The position numbers and the translations under genes are program-made. Positions 18,270-26,753 of a DNA stretch of 64,000 nt are shown piece by piece. Below the pieces are notes generated by a model. That model did no database searches. It had not been told where the DNA came from and saw nothing but the letters and a program-made list of their open reading frames with translations. The stretch's first letter is position 1; each line of letters begins with the position of its first letter. The DNA is from Arthrobacter sp. ISL-5 (GTDB lineage: Bacteria > Actinomycetota > Actinomycetes > Actinomycetales > Micrococcaceae), in assembly GCF_018613835.1 (NCBI RefSeq), contig NZ_JAGGPM010000002.1, forward strand, positions 62,001-126,000. The letters run 5' to 3'.

Positions 18270-18298
18270 TTGTGGTGGTGGCCCACCTGCGCCACGAT
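18270..18298 (+). promoter_or_regulatory. Leaderless promoter of the first GPP34 gene
   Basis: TTGTGG (18270-18275), 17 bp, then CACGAT (18293-18298), with the ATG six bases later and no ribosome site. The second GPP34 gene at 42940 has the same two boxes, the same 17-bp spacing and the same six-base gap, and shares CTGCGCCACGATG across the -10. The conservation supports this as the real promoter and fixes the start codon. Confidence 0.65.
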
Positions 18299-18304
18299 GT
18301 TCGT

Positions 18305-19171
18305 ATGAACGCTGAAATACCCAAGGTCGCGGAGTTGAGCCTTCCCCAGGCATTCCTGCTTTTGGCCACAAATGACAACACCGGCAAACCTGAAGTGCCG
18401 GTGTTCGCACTCAGGACCACGGTGGCAGGGGCAATATTGGCCGAGCTGCACCTGCTCGGTGCGATCGGGCTGCAGGGGAAATACGTCAGGGCTACCGGCA
18501 CCGACCCGAAGACGGACTTCCAGCACGAGCTGGAGCTCATCCGTGGCAAATCCCGGCCCCGCACTCCCAAATGGTGGGTCTCCGTGCTGGACAGTCGCGC
18601 CGAAGTGCAGCTTGTTTACGAGGGAATGGCGTCGCTGGGCATCGTGGAACATGTCGGTGAAAAGCACCTGGGCCGGTTCCGGGCCGTGCGGTACCCGCAC
18701 AGGGACCACGCTCCGGAGGCAGCGCTCCTGAAAAACATCGAGGCCGCACTCAGTGGTGCGCCGTCCGATCTCGAGGCACCGGATTCCACGGCGACCGAGG
18801 CCGGGGCGGTTGATGCGGCGACGACCGAGACCGGGGCGGCTGACGTCGGGGTGTCTGATGCGAGGTGGACTGATGTCGGGGCATTTGATGTCGGGGCGCC
18901 CGATGCCGGGGCGTCTGATGCCGCGACGCTTGGTGCCGGGACGTCCGATGCCACGACGCCTGCTCCCGCCAAGCCTGGTGCCCAGGCGCCTGATGCCAGG
19001 ACCACAGTGCTGATCGCCCTGCTTCAGGCGGCCGGACTGCTCGGCAAGCTCTTCCCCGCAGCAGATCTAACCCGGGCCAGTGAGCTGGCGAGGGACTATT
19101 GGCCGACCCGTGCCGTGGAGGACGAACTTCGTCTGATCAGACTGGCGGAGGAGGAAGCCGCAACCTTATGA
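18305..19171 (+). CDS. GPP34-family protein with repeat-filled linker (paralogue A)
   Basis: A 288-residue protein of the GPP34 family (Golgi phosphoprotein 3-like; bacterial function unknown). The N-terminal part shows LSLPQAFLLLATNDNTGKP, TVAGAILAELHLLGAI, VYEGMASLGIVEHVGEKHLG and RYPHRDHAPEAALL. The C-terminal helix bundle shows TTVLIALLQAAGLLGKLFPAAD and AVEDELRLIRLAEEEA. Between them, residues about 160-228 are a low-complexity Gly/Ala/Asp/Thr/Ser tract from repeated 15-bp units. A paralogue at 42940 shares both conserved parts but has a different, shorter linker. The start is set by the conserved promoter. Confidence 0.85.
   Translation: MNAEIPKVAELSLPQAFLLLATNDNTGKPEVPVFALRTTVAGAILAELHLLGAIGLQGKYVRATGTDPKTDFQHELELIRGKSRPRTPKWWVSVLDSRAEVQLVYEGMASLGIVEHVGEKHLGRFRAVRYPHRDHAPEAALLKNIEAALSGAPSDLEAPDSTATEAGAVDAATTETGAADVGVSDARWTDVGAFDVGAPDAGASDAATLGAGTSDATTPAPAKPGAQAPDARTTVLIALLQAAGLLGKLFPAADLTRASELARDYWPTRAVEDELRLIRLAEEEAATL
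18783..18980 (+). repeat. Coding minisatellite in GPP34 paralogue A
   Basis: About a dozen imperfect 15-bp units of the form GGGGCGNNTGATGNC encode five-residue repeats such as GAFDV, GAPDA, GASDA and GTSDA. The unit length is a multiple of three, so unit gain or loss keeps the frame. The tract sits in the linker between the two conserved GPP34 segments. Confidence 0.75.
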
Positions 19172-19195
19172 GGCTGGACCCGGTTATCGTCTGAC

Positions 19196-19516
19196 CTAGG
19201 TGTTGAGCCAGTGGACTCGGATTGCCTCTGCAATTCGGCCGGCGGTGACATCGACCCGGAAGGCAACGGGTGCGGTCCCTGTCTCTTCGATGACCGTGTC
19301 ATGGTACACGCGGCCGCACGATGGACACAGGGTGTAGAGGTCCTCATCCTCAGGCCATTTGGCCAGCCCTGCGGGGATAGGGGTGTCTCCTCCGATATAA
19401 ACGGGGATGCCTTGTGAGTTGGCCTGAATCAATCCGTCTTGGCCGACGGTGTTACCGCATACGCAGGTGATGGTGGTGACATCATGGTCGATGACTTCGG
19501 CGGTTTCAGTGTCCAT
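19196..19516 (-). CDS. Small zinc-ribbon-like protein
   Basis: A 106-residue acidic protein with two pairs of cysteines, TCVCGNTVG near residue 18 and CPSCGRVYHD near residue 65, spaced as in a zinc ribbon. Between them is a GIPVYIGGDTPIPAGLAKWPEDEDLYTL stretch. A GGGGAG ribosome site lies about six bases before the ATG. It is convergent with the GPP34 gene and upstream of ridA on the same strand, with 43 bp between. Function not recognised. Confidence 0.65.
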   Translation of the reverse strand: MDTETAEVIDHDVTTITCVCGNTVGQDGLIQANSQGIPVYIGGDTPIPAGLAKWPEDEDLYTLCPSCGRVYHDTVIEETGTAPVAFRVDVTAGRIAEAIRVHWLNT

Positions 19517-19574
19517 GATGAGCTCCCCTGCGTTGTTGGGACGTTCTGCTTGTAGCTTATGCCTGATAACCTCC

Positions 19575-19952
19575 TCAGCGGGGTGCGCGGGCGGTGGCTG
19601 CTATTTCGATGCGGAGGTTTAACGGCAATGCGGCGACGGCAACCGCCGTTCGTGCCGGAAGGATCTGGTCCGCGCCGAAGTGCGAGGCATATTCCTCGTT
19701 CATGGCCGGCCAGTCGCTTATGTCGGTGAGGTAGCAGGTGACCGTCAGGACGTCGCCGAGGGTCATCCCGCCGGAGGCGAGAATGGCCGCGATGTTTTCC
19801 ATCGCTTGGCGGGTTTCGGCCCTGATTCCGCCGGGTACGACGGCGCCCGTTATCGGGTCAAGGCCGCCTTGTGCACTGAGGTAGCAGATACCGTCGCTGA
19901 TGATTCCGGCCGAGAATGGGCCGACGGTGGCGGCTTCGAGTTTTCTTTTCAT
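19575..19952 (-). CDS. RidA-family enamine/imine deaminase
   Basis: A 125-residue RidA (YjgF/YER057c/UK114) protein. It has the family pattern GPFSAGIISDGICYLSAQGGLDPITG, ETRQAMENIAAILASGGMTLGDVLTVTCYLTDISDWPAMNEEYASHF and PARTAVAVAALPLNLRIEIAATA. Family members hydrolyse reactive 2-aminoacrylate-type enamines released by PLP enzymes such as serine dehydratase. The usual catalytic Arg corresponds to the Arg in PARTAV. A GAGGAG ribosome site is close to the ATG. Confidence 0.88.
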   Translation of the reverse strand: MKRKLEAATVGPFSAGIISDGICYLSAQGGLDPITGAVVPGGIRAETRQAMENIAAILASGGMTLGDVLTVTCYLTDISDWPAMNEEYASHFGADQILPARTAVAVAALPLNLRIEIAATARAPR

Positions 19953-20098
19953 GCCGGGCTCCTCATTGTTGTCAGGATGAGCCTAGGCACGTTCCGAATG
20001 TTCCGGTCATCGTCAATATGCAGGCACAGGCCTCGTGGTCCCATGGTCGCCCTCTCGGTGCTGTGTGCGCCAGTGTAGGGGAGCGGCGCCCAACGCAA

Positions 20099-20132
20099 GC
20101 GGTCGACGGCGGGAAGTCCCGCCGTCGTCCGC
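20099..20132. repeat. Palindromic GACGGCGGG element, copy 6
   Basis: Arms GCGGTCGACGGCGGGA and TCCCGCCGTCGTCCGC match except one position, with a two-base loop. The conserved left tag GTGTAGGGGAGCGG and CAACGCAA precede it (20074-20098). It lies eight bases beyond the stop of the minus-strand NYN gene. Confidence 0.85.
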
Positions 20133-20139
20133 TTAGCCG

Positions 20140-21387
20140 TCAGGCGTCTAGGAAGCCGCCACTGGCCCAGCGTCGCAAAGCAACCTTCTCGGCGTCGTCG
20201 AACTCCATGAGCGCCACGCGGCAAAGCTCTTCCACATCCTCAGTCCACGCCGCTGCCAAGCCTTCCGCTGTCGCCGTTTCATTGAGCTGGAAATTGACGT
20301 AGCCCAGGCCTTGGATGACAAAGTTCACGGCACCGCGGGACACGGGCTGACCCGCGGTGACACAGTCGTCCCTGACGAGCCGTGACAGGTCGCTGCGGTT
20401 GACCGGCTGCTCGTGGAGCCTCGCCGCCATAGCCTGGAACAGCTGGCGGAACTGGGCTTCAGAGAGTGCGGGCACATCGGTCACCCTCGTCACCCGTTCC
20501 TCGATTCCGGGCTCAATGTCAGCTTCGGGAGGCAGGTCGTCACTCGAGAACCTCTTCGTATCCCAGACCCAGCCACCGCGCGAAGCCGTGTATTCGACGC
20601 CTTGGCTGATCTGTGCCACCCATGTCCCGAATTTTCCAAAGCCGCCCCAGTCCGTCTTTAGGGAGGGGTCCGCCGTGAGTGCCCGGTGGGCCACCATCGC
20701 CCCGGCAACCGGGCCTGGTGCCGTGCGAACGAAGTCGCAGACCTCCCGGACCGCAGCGGAAACGGTCCTGGCCTTGGCCTTCGGCTTTGCCTTCGTTTCC
20801 TCCTGCGCTCGTTGTGGCTGAACAGAAGCCACCGCATGGATTGGCTCCGCCGTCGTTCCGTTGAGGATCGCGACAAAGTCGTGGGACTCCACCACGCTGT
20901 CCGCCATCTCGCGGTAAGCGAAGGCCACAGCGCCGGCGGCGATGACCGTGGTCATCTTGTCGGCGGCCCGGAAACGCTGGATGAGCGACGTGAAGTCTGC
21001 GTCGGCGGAGGCGATGAAGAACTCATCAATGTCGCCGCTCCCCGACAGCGCGTCCATCGCGTCCAGCACGAGGTTGATGTCTGTGCTGCTCTTTCCTCGC
21101 TGCGTCAATGACGGACAGTCGATCACACGAAAGCCGGCACGAGTCCAGTAAGTCCGGTACTTCGAGTACACCACGGGGTTCAGGTAGCAGTTTCGGATCA
21201 GGAAGCGGCGCGAGTTCTCGCCAGAGCTGCCGGCCGCCAACGCATCCGACCAGTGTTTGGGGTCTTCAGCGAACCGTTTCGCGGCCAGTGGGTCCAGAGC
21301 CTGGAGACCCGTATAAACGTTGTCAAAGTCGACAAACATGGCCGCCCGGATGCCGGGCCGCCGGGAGGGAAAGTGCGCCTCTTTCAT
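20140..21387 (-). CDS. NYN-domain nuclease with OST-HTH-like C terminus
   Basis: A 415-residue protein. Residues about 14-175 are a NYN (PIN-like, DUF88/LabA-type) domain: AMFVDFDNVYTGL carries the first acidic residues, GKSSTDINLVLDAMDALSG the second, and DEFFIASADADFTSLIQRFR the third. A basic linker (KAKPKAKART) leads to a winged segment, AVREVCDFVRTAPGPVAGAMVAHRALTADPSLKTDWGGFGKF, which resembles an OST-HTH/LOTUS domain. A further helical part continues to the C terminus. The architecture predicts metal-dependent cleavage of RNA plus RNA recognition; substrate unknown. It is single, with no obvious partner gene. Confidence 0.8.
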   Translation of the reverse strand: MKEAHFPSRRPGIRAAMFVDFDNVYTGLQALDPLAAKRFAEDPKHWSDALAAGSSGENSRRFLIRNCYLNPVVYSKYRTYWTRAGFRVIDCPSLTQRGKSSTDINLVLDAMDALSGSGDIDEFFIASADADFTSLIQRFRAADKMTTVIAAGAVAFAYREMADSVVESHDFVAILNGTTAEPIHAVASVQPQRAQEETKAKPKAKARTVSAAVREVCDFVRTAPGPVAGAMVAHRALTADPSLKTDWGGFGKFGTWVAQISQGVEYTASRGGWVWDTKRFSSDDLPPEADIEPGIEERVTRVTDVPALSEAQFRQLFQAMAARLHEQPVNRSDLSRLVRDDCVTAGQPVSRGAVNFVIQGLGYVNFQLNETATAEGLAAAWTEDVEELCRVALMEFDDAEKVALRRWASGGFLDA

Positions 21388-21474
21388 TGGTTCAGTCTGC
21401 CAGCAATCCTCCGCTTGATGTGATGCGGTGCCAGGCCGAAACCGAACGATGACTTCGTTTCCTCCATGCGTGCT

Positions 21475-21624
21475 TCAGAGAGCAGGCTCGCTCGTCCCGC
21501 TGATTGAAAAGCCGCCGTCCCCATCGCCGTCATCACGCGAGATATAGGCGGTGAAGTCCGCAAGCGACATGAAGCAGTAAAAGTCGCTGTAGCGGTACTT
21601 CGATTTCTCTGCTTTCGTTGCCAT
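21475..21624 (-). CDS. Small acidic protein of 49 residues
   Basis: The frame reads MATKAEKSKYRYSDFYCFM, continues with SLADFTAYISRDDGDGDGGF and ends SISGTSEPAL. A GCGAGG ribosome site lies about eight bases before the ATG, and the composition (Tyr/Phe-rich start, Asp/Gly tail) is not that of a random frame. It lies 88 bp upstream of the NYN gene on the same strand. No family is recognised. A 273-bp stretch without another visible gene follows up to 21897. Confidence 0.45.
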   Translation of the reverse strand: MATKAEKSKYRYSDFYCFMSLADFTAYISRDDGDGDGGFSISGTSEPAL

Positions 21625-21897
21625 TCTGTTGACCTCGCTTCACAGTCCGTTGGTTTCGCTGCCTGTTGGGAAAATGATCCGTTTTCCCGATCAAGGTTTG
21701 CGGCAGCTAGCTACAACGTTTAGTCAAGACTTGGGAAGATTTTGCGCAGAACACACTCGATATCCGCTGGCGCTGTTTTCCCTGCACACGCGCGGTTTTC
21801 AGGAGTAGGATGTGCGCGTCGGCAGGATTCCTGCGACTCCTTGCCGCGGCCGGTTTTCCATCTGAAGAGCCGGCAATTAGCGTGAAAGGGGAGACTA

Positions 21898-22371
21898 ATG
21901 ACTACCGCTTCACACCCTGCCCAGCACCACCACATTATGGGGCTGACACTTCACAACACCGCCTTGGGTCTTGGTGCGGTTTTCCTGTTGGTTGGAGTCC
22001 TCGGGTTCATCCCGGGAATCACCACCAATTACAGCGCCATGAACTTTGCCGGACATGAGTCCGGGGCCATGCTGCTTGGTGTCTTCCAGGTGTCCGTGCT
22101 GCACAACATTGTCCATTTGCTGTTCGGCGCGGCTGGCATTGCAATGGCCCGGACGGACCGGATGGCCCGCTGGTTCTTGCTTGGCGGCGGCATTGTGTAT
22201 TTGCTTCTTTGGATCTACGGCCTGGTCATTGACATGAACGCGGGCGCCAACTTTGTCCCGCTTAACTCTGCCGACAACTGGCTGCATCTGGTCCTCGGCC
22301 TTGCCATGATCGGTCTCGGCCTCTGGCTCGGCCGGGATGCGATGGAGAAGATGAAGGGAAGCGCCACATAG
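21898..22371 (+). CDS. DUF4383 integral membrane protein
   Basis: A 157-residue protein with four hydrophobic segments: TALGLGAVFLLVGVLGFIPG, SVLHNIVHLLFGAAGIAMA, WFLLGGGIVYLLLWIYGLVI and NWLHLVLGLAMIGLGLWLG. The paired motifs HNIVHLLFG and NWLHLVLG are typical of the DUF4383 family, which has no assigned function. An AAAGGGGAG ribosome site is placed well before the ATG. The short Arg-rich loop after segment two and the charged C terminus suggest both ends are inside. Confidence 0.85.
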   Translation: MTTASHPAQHHHIMGLTLHNTALGLGAVFLLVGVLGFIPGITTNYSAMNFAGHESGAMLLGVFQVSVLHNIVHLLFGAAGIAMARTDRMARWFLLGGGIVYLLLWIYGLVIDMNAGANFVPLNSADNWLHLVLGLAMIGLGLWLGRDAMEKMKGSAT

Positions 22372-22392
22372 CGCGTCCCCCGGTTAGTGGAA

Positions 22393-22412
22393 AACCGACG
22401 ACGGCGGCCGTG
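22393..22412. repeat. Eroded palindromic element, copy 7
   Basis: AAAACCGACGACGGCGGCCG carries the left-arm core GACGACGGCGG; what follows (TGCCCGGGCGGG) no longer pairs with it. Polarity matches the other copies. It lies 21 bp after the DUF4383 stop. Confidence 0.45.
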
Positions 22413-22560
22413 CCCGGGCGGGAAATCTGCTCTCGGGACGGTCTACGTCTGTTCGCTGCCACCACCGTTGTGCTGGTATTGCTGACCACCCTCGGCGTCG
22501 GAGGCTCCTGATGCAGCCTGAACTCGGCCGAGTATTACCGCGTGATCCGGAGGTGTCGAG

Positions 22561-24090
22561 GTGAATGCCGCATCGAACAGTGAACGGCCAGAAGGTGAAC
22601 CCGTCTCCCTCTGGCTAGCCACAGCCGGAACCACGGATTATCCCGTCCTCAGCGGGGATACGGAGGTCGACGTGGTGGTCATCGGGGCCGGCATCGCCGG
22701 GCTGACCGCCGCGTTGGCGCTCAAACGCGCCGGTCACACCGTTGCGGTCATCGAGGCCGCCCGTGTCGGAACCGGCGTCACCGGCCACACCACAGGCAAG
22801 GTCACTTCCTTGCACCGTCTCGCCTACAACCAACTCGTAGGCAGCCACGGCACAGACACCGCCCGCATCTACGGACAGGCGAACGAGGCCGCGATCGGCC
22901 ACGTCGCGCACGTTGTGGCCGAGGAGGGCATCGACTGTGACTTCCGACGCGTCGTCAACTACACGTACGCCGAATCCGCTGACTCGCTTGAACTCGTCCG
23001 CGCTGAAGCCGCCCTTGCCGCACGCCTCGGCCTTCCCGCCACTTTCAGTCATGATGTGCCGCTGCCCTTCCCGGTCAAGGGTGCGGTCCGGTTCGACGGG
23101 CAGGCGCAAATACATGCCGTGAAATACCTCCAGGGTCTCGCCCGTGCAGTTAACGGTGAGGGCAGCTTCGTCTTCGAGGGGACGCGTGCGCAGCGAGTCC
23201 GCGACGGCTCCCCGGGTGTGGTCGATACCGAGCACGGCGCCGTCCGGGCCCGGGACATCATCGTGGCCACGAATGTGCCGTGGGGCGGCCAGGGCCTGTT
23301 CTACCTGCGGTCCCATCCGCACCGCTCCTACCTCGTGGCCGGGCGCGTGGACACGCCGCCGCTGGACGCCACGTTCATCAGTGCCGACGACCCGATGCGC
23401 TCCATCCTGACCGCCAGCGTCAACGGCGAGAGTTACGTGCTCGCCGGCGGCGAGGGCCACCGGGTGTCCGAGGCCGGCGACACCGCCGCGCGGTACCGTA
23501 GGCTCGCCGCCTTCGCCCACGACCGCCTGGGCGTGGACAAAGTGGCCTACCGCTGGTCAACGCAGGACGGCATGCCATTGGACGGGCTGCCCTACGTGGG
23601 ACCCATGTCCCCCGTCGCCAAACACGTGTTCGTGATTACTGGCCTGCGAAAATGGGGCCTGTCCAACGGAACCGCCGCCGCCCTCATTCTCACCGACACC
23701 CTCACTGGCCGGGAGAACCCCTGGGCCCGGGTGTTCAACAGCAACCGGATCACCCCGGCGGCCAGCGCCAGACGGTTCGTGAAGGAGAACATTAAGACTG
23801 TGGCAGCCGTCCTGGCCGGCAAACTCGGCCGCCGGCCCAGCCAGGCGGACCTGTTGCCGGGCGAGGGGGCAGTCATCAAAGTCAACGGCGGAAGCACTGC
23901 CGTCTACAAAGACGCCGCCGGGGAGATCCACGCCGTCTCCGCCACCTGCACCCACCTGGGCTGCACCGTCGGCTTCAACAGCGCCGACGCCACCTGGGAC
24001 TGCCCCTGCCACGGTTCGCGGTTCGCCACCGACGGCACCGTCATCCAGGGACCCGCCGCCAAGAGCCTCCCGCCCGCACCGGCGCCCTGA
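22561..24090 (+). CDS. FAD-dependent oxidoreductase fused to a Rieske [2Fe-2S] domain
   Basis: A 509-residue protein. The N-terminal DAO-type FAD domain begins [30 protein letters not shown] and is followed by [12 protein letters not shown], a motif of the puuB/DadA-like branch. The last 110 residues form a Rieske domain with CTHLGC and CPCHGS supplying the Cys-His pairs. The fused form would pass electrons from a substrate oxidised at FAD to the cluster, or the reverse. The substrate is unknown. GTG start with a GGAGG ribosome site ten bases upstream. It shares a strand with the DUF4383 gene but is 189 bp away. Confidence 0.9.
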   Translation: MNAASNSERPEGEPVSLWLATAGTTDYPVLSGDTEVDVVVIGAGIAGLTAALALKRAGHTVAVIEAARVGTGVTGHTTGKVTSLHRLAYNQLVGSHGTDTARIYGQANEAAIGHVAHVVAEEGIDCDFRRVVNYTYAESADSLELVRAEAALAARLGLPATFSHDVPLPFPVKGAVRFDGQAQIHAVKYLQGLARAVNGEGSFVFEGTRAQRVRDGSPGVVDTEHGAVRARDIIVATNVPWGGQGLFYLRSHPHRSYLVAGRVDTPPLDATFISADDPMRSILTASVNGESYVLAGGEGHRVSEAGDTAARYRRLAAFAHDRLGVDKVAYRWSTQDGMPLDGLPYVGPMSPVAKHVFVITGLRKWGLSNGTAAALILTDTLTGRENPWARVFNSNRITPAASARRFVKENIKTVAAVLAGKLGRRPSQADLLPGEGAVIKVNGGSTAVYKDAAGEIHAVSATCTHLGCTVGFNSADATWDCPCHGSRFATDGTVIQGPAAKSLPPAPAP

Positions 24091-24285
24091 CCGCCGCCGG
24101 CTGGTGCCCGCGTCCGTGGCTCCTGGCAACACATGACACGGGTGCTTCCACCCAGGTGACGAGCATGAAATCGGGTACCGAACAGACGTCGACCTCGAGA
24201 GGTGTCCGCCCTACGATTGGAGCGTCACGCCAGTTGACGTGGCATTCGTTCCGGTCCATGCACAGATCCAATTGGCAAGGAGATC

Positions 24286-24690
24286 ATGATGCTCGGAGAA
24301 CAAATCGGGGAACTCAACGGACAAACCATCAGCACGCGGGTTCTGGAAGACGTTGGTCGCGGTCCGCGCACCGAAGTGACCGACCATCAGGTCGGCACGC
24401 TCTGCGGTGCCCAAGTTGACGTCAACGTCACCTACGTCGGCACGATTCGTCCCAGCGGCACGGTCGCCGGCAGCGGAAACGGTTTTGTCGTCACCGCAAG
24501 CGGGCAGACTGCAACCTTCACCGGCCACGGTGTCGGTAGTTTCACAGGTCCGGGTCAACTCACCTGGCGCGGGGCATTGTTCTACGAAACCACCTCAGAC
24601 GAGTTGAGTAGCCTCAACGGGATCGCAGTCCTGTTCGAGTACCAGGTGGCCGACGGCAAGTCCGAAGGCCGCCTGTTCGAGTGGAAGTAG
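24286..24690 (+). CDS. Hypothetical beta-rich protein
   Basis: A 133-134 residue protein (ATG at 24286 or 24289; the AAGGAG ribosome site suits the second better). It is rich in Gly, Thr and Val with alternating hydrophobic positions: VDVNVTYVGTIRPSGTVAGSGNGFVVTASGQTATFTGHGVGSF. This suggests a small beta-barrel without a signal peptide. It ends LFEYQVADGKSEGRLFEWK. A lipocalin-like or DUF3224-like fold is possible, but no family is claimed. It is convergent with the LysR remnant, with a palindromic element between. Confidence 0.65.
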   Translation: MMLGEQIGELNGQTISTRVLEDVGRGPRTEVTDHQVGTLCGAQVDVNVTYVGTIRPSGTVAGSGNGFVVTASGQTATFTGHGVGSFTGPGQLTWRGALFYETTSDELSSLNGIAVLFEYQVADGKSEGRLFEWK

Positions 24691-24714
24691 CGCTGCACAC
24701 CCAGCGCAAGAGCG

Positions 24715-24738
24715 CGACGGCGGGACCTCCCGCCGTCG
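24715..24738. repeat. Palindromic GACGGCGGG element, copy 8
   Basis: Arms CGACGGCGGGA and TCCCGCCGTCG are perfect over 11 bp with a two-base loop; CAGCGCAAG precedes it. It lies between a plus-strand gene end and the minus-strand LysR remnant. Confidence 0.8.
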
Positions 24739-24763
24739 TCGGGGGACTCCGACGCCGGTCAGG

Positions 24764-25442
24764 TCAGGTCGGCTGGTACTGCCGGTGGAGCATTCGCATG
24801 TGCTCTTCGGCGAGTTTGATCATTGCCTGCGTGGCCGGCGAGAGGCTTGCGGGATCGCGGCTGATGATGGCGAATGTTTCGATGAGCGGCGGATCCAGGC
24901 TCACGTAGTTGAGGCGGTTGGTGTAGCCGAGGGCTTCCGCCACCGGGACGGAGGCCACCGCTGCCGCGGTGCCGCTGGCGGCGATGGCGAGTGCCGCGGC
25001 CCCGGTCTCAACTTCGATGTCCGGAATGAAGGGCATACCGACAGTTTGGGCGCGTTCGCTCAGCTGGCGCCTGGTGGGGTCGTTCTGGGCCCAGCCTGAG
25101 TCCGGCAGGACCAGCGGCCGCTGCAGCAGTCCTTCGATGGTGACCGGTTCGGTCAATGCAGGTTTGGTGTGGAAGTAGGCAGCTTCGCAGGACCAAAGGA
25201 CATCGCCCATGGTGAGCCCGCGGGCGTCAATCGGCAACGCTACGACGCCCGCTTCAAGGCGGCCTGCGCGAACAAGGTCGGCGACTTGGGCGGAATTCGA
25301 TCCGATGACGCGGACATGGATATTCGGGTAAAGGGCGCGGAAGGCGGGGATGAGGCCGGAGAGCACGTATTGCCCGCTGTTGAACATCCCGAACGCCACC
25401 GTTCCCTCCTGCCGGTCCCGGATGCCTGAGACGGAGTCCAGG
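24764..25442 (-). pseudogene. LysR-family regulator lacking its DNA-binding domain
   Basis: The frame encodes a LysR effector domain that begins abruptly at SVSGIRDRQEGTVAFGMFNSGQYVLSGLIPAFRALYPNIHV. It continues through a normal two-lobed domain to LAEEHMRMLHRQYQPT, about 225 residues. The winged helix and linker helix that should precede it (about 85 residues) are missing. The frame stays open farther upstream, but only through a palindromic repeat and unrelated sequence. At about 25443 it is joined to a piece of an ABC permease read in another frame. A deletion fusing two genes is the simplest reading. Confidence 0.75.
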
Positions 25443-25611
25443 ACAGTGAGATGACGCCGGTGGCAAAGGCAGACAGTGTCACTCCGCCCTCCGGAAGCCC
25501 GAAGTACAGCAGGTAGAGGAGAACCAGTGCCGGAGCGCCGCGGCCCACCTCCACCATGCTTGAAGGCCCGGTCAAGCCGCTGCGAATAGCAGCCCTCGTC
25601 GTGCGCCCGGA
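25443..25611 (-). pseudogene. Fragment of a polar amino acid ABC transporter permease
   Basis: In a frame different from the LysR part, about 55 codons read TTRAAIRSGLTGPSSMVEVGRGAPALV, then LLYLLYFGLPEGGVTLSAFATGVISL. This matches the start of HisM/ArtQ-type permeases, where a V-x-RG-x-P-x-L-V stretch precedes YFGLP. A stop lies just upstream (near 25636), and the similarity ends at the LysR junction. The rest of the transporter is absent. The two remnants suggest a former amino acid transport locus with its LysR gene. Confidence 0.65.
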
Positions 25612-25690
25612 AGTTGAATGCGACGAGAACTGTCCTTACTGTTCGGGGCCCGAAACGGACTGAGATTCTCCGCACCGGCACCAAACGCAA

Positions 25691-25724
25691 GCGGTCGACG
25701 GCGGGAGGTCCCGCCGTCGTCCGC
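25691..25724. repeat. Palindromic GACGGCGGG element, copy 9
   Basis: Arms GCGGTCGACGGCGGGA and TCCCGCCGTCGTCCGC carry the same single mismatch as copy 6; GGCACCAAACGCAA precedes it. It follows the 3' end of a minus-strand SDR gene. Confidence 0.85.
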
Positions 25725-25754
25725 CCTGAGGTCCTGCGCGGGGCGATTAGGCGA

Positions 25755-26582
25755 TCACTGCGGGGCGAGTTCGCCGTAGAAGTAGGGCGCCGTGACGCCG
25801 CCGTCCATGAGGAAGTCGCTGCCGGTGATGAACGCGCCGTCGGGGCCCATGATGAGAGCGCCAACGGTGCCGACCTCGTCCGGGGTGCCGCCCCGTCCTG
25901 CCGGAGATAACTCGATCATGCGCCGGTATCCCTCGCCCCGGGGGCCGGTGAGCTCATCTTTGGCGAGCGGGGTGAAAATGATGCCGGGGCTGATCGTGTT
26001 GATCCGCGCGCCGCGCTTGCCCCAGCGGACGGCCTCGGCCATCACCCGGAGCGAGTTGCCGCGCTTGGCCAGCTGGTAGGCGTGGAGGGAGTCCGTGACC
26101 TCGTCGGGCTGAAGCTTGGGGAGCGCCAGCAGCTCGTCGGCCGGCGTCGTCGCGAGAGCGGTGTTTTCCTCGGGAGTCAGGGCACCCAGGCGGTGCCCTG
26201 ACTGCGAGGCGATGACCACGCCGGCGCCGCCGCGGGCAATGACGTTCCCGAATTCCTCAAGCACCACGGCGGTCCCGTACAGGTCCACGGCCAGGATGGT
26301 TTTCGGCGAGGCCTGGCTGGGCGAGACACCTGCGGCGTGGATGACACCCGTGACGTCGCCCAATCCCGTGGCCGCGTCGACGAGGGCGTGAACGGACTGG
26401 CGCGAGGACACGTCGACGGTCATTGTGCTGACCTCGAAACCGGCGTTGCCCAACACCTCGGCCGCAGCGTCGGCGTTCCCCGGGTTCAGGTCCGCCAACA
26501 AAACCTTCTTGCCCGCGCTGACGCGCCGGGCGATTGCCTGACCGATCGATCCGGCTCCGATGACAACAATGACGTCGCTCAT
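25755..26582 (-). CDS. Short-chain dehydrogenase/reductase
   Basis: A 275-residue SDR. VIVVIGAGSIGQAIARRV is the cofactor loop and VLLADLNPGNADAA the following strand, with Asp suggesting NAD(H). The catalytic region reads GAGVVIASQSGHR, and a Tyr-Lys pair is placed in HAYQLAKRGNSLRVMAEAVRWG. The substrate loop follows RINTISPGIIFTPL. The start is set at MSDVIVV. It is divergent from a zinc alcohol dehydrogenase with 171 bp between starts, so the two may share regulation. Confidence 0.85.
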   Translation of the reverse strand: MSDVIVVIGAGSIGQAIARRVSAGKKVLLADLNPGNADAAAEVLGNAGFEVSTMTVDVSSRQSVHALVDAATGLGDVTGVIHAAGVSPSQASPKTILAVDLYGTAVVLEEFGNVIARGGAGVVIASQSGHRLGALTPEENTALATTPADELLALPKLQPDEVTDSLHAYQLAKRGNSLRVMAEAVRWGKRGARINTISPGIIFTPLAKDELTGPRGEGYRRMIELSPAGRGGTPDEVGTVGALIMGPDGAFITGSDFLMDGGVTAPYFYGELAPQ

Positions 26583-26753
26583 GATGATTTGCTTCTGCCA
26601 GCCATGCATCCACCCTAGGAGCCGTCAACGATGGGCGGGAGGCACTGGGAGTACCTGTATCAACAGCCCCTCCCATCCGGGGCCCGTCTCCTGTTGTATG
26701 GATATGGACCCTGACCTCCGACCCCGGGACCGCCAACAGTCAAGGAGCAGCAA

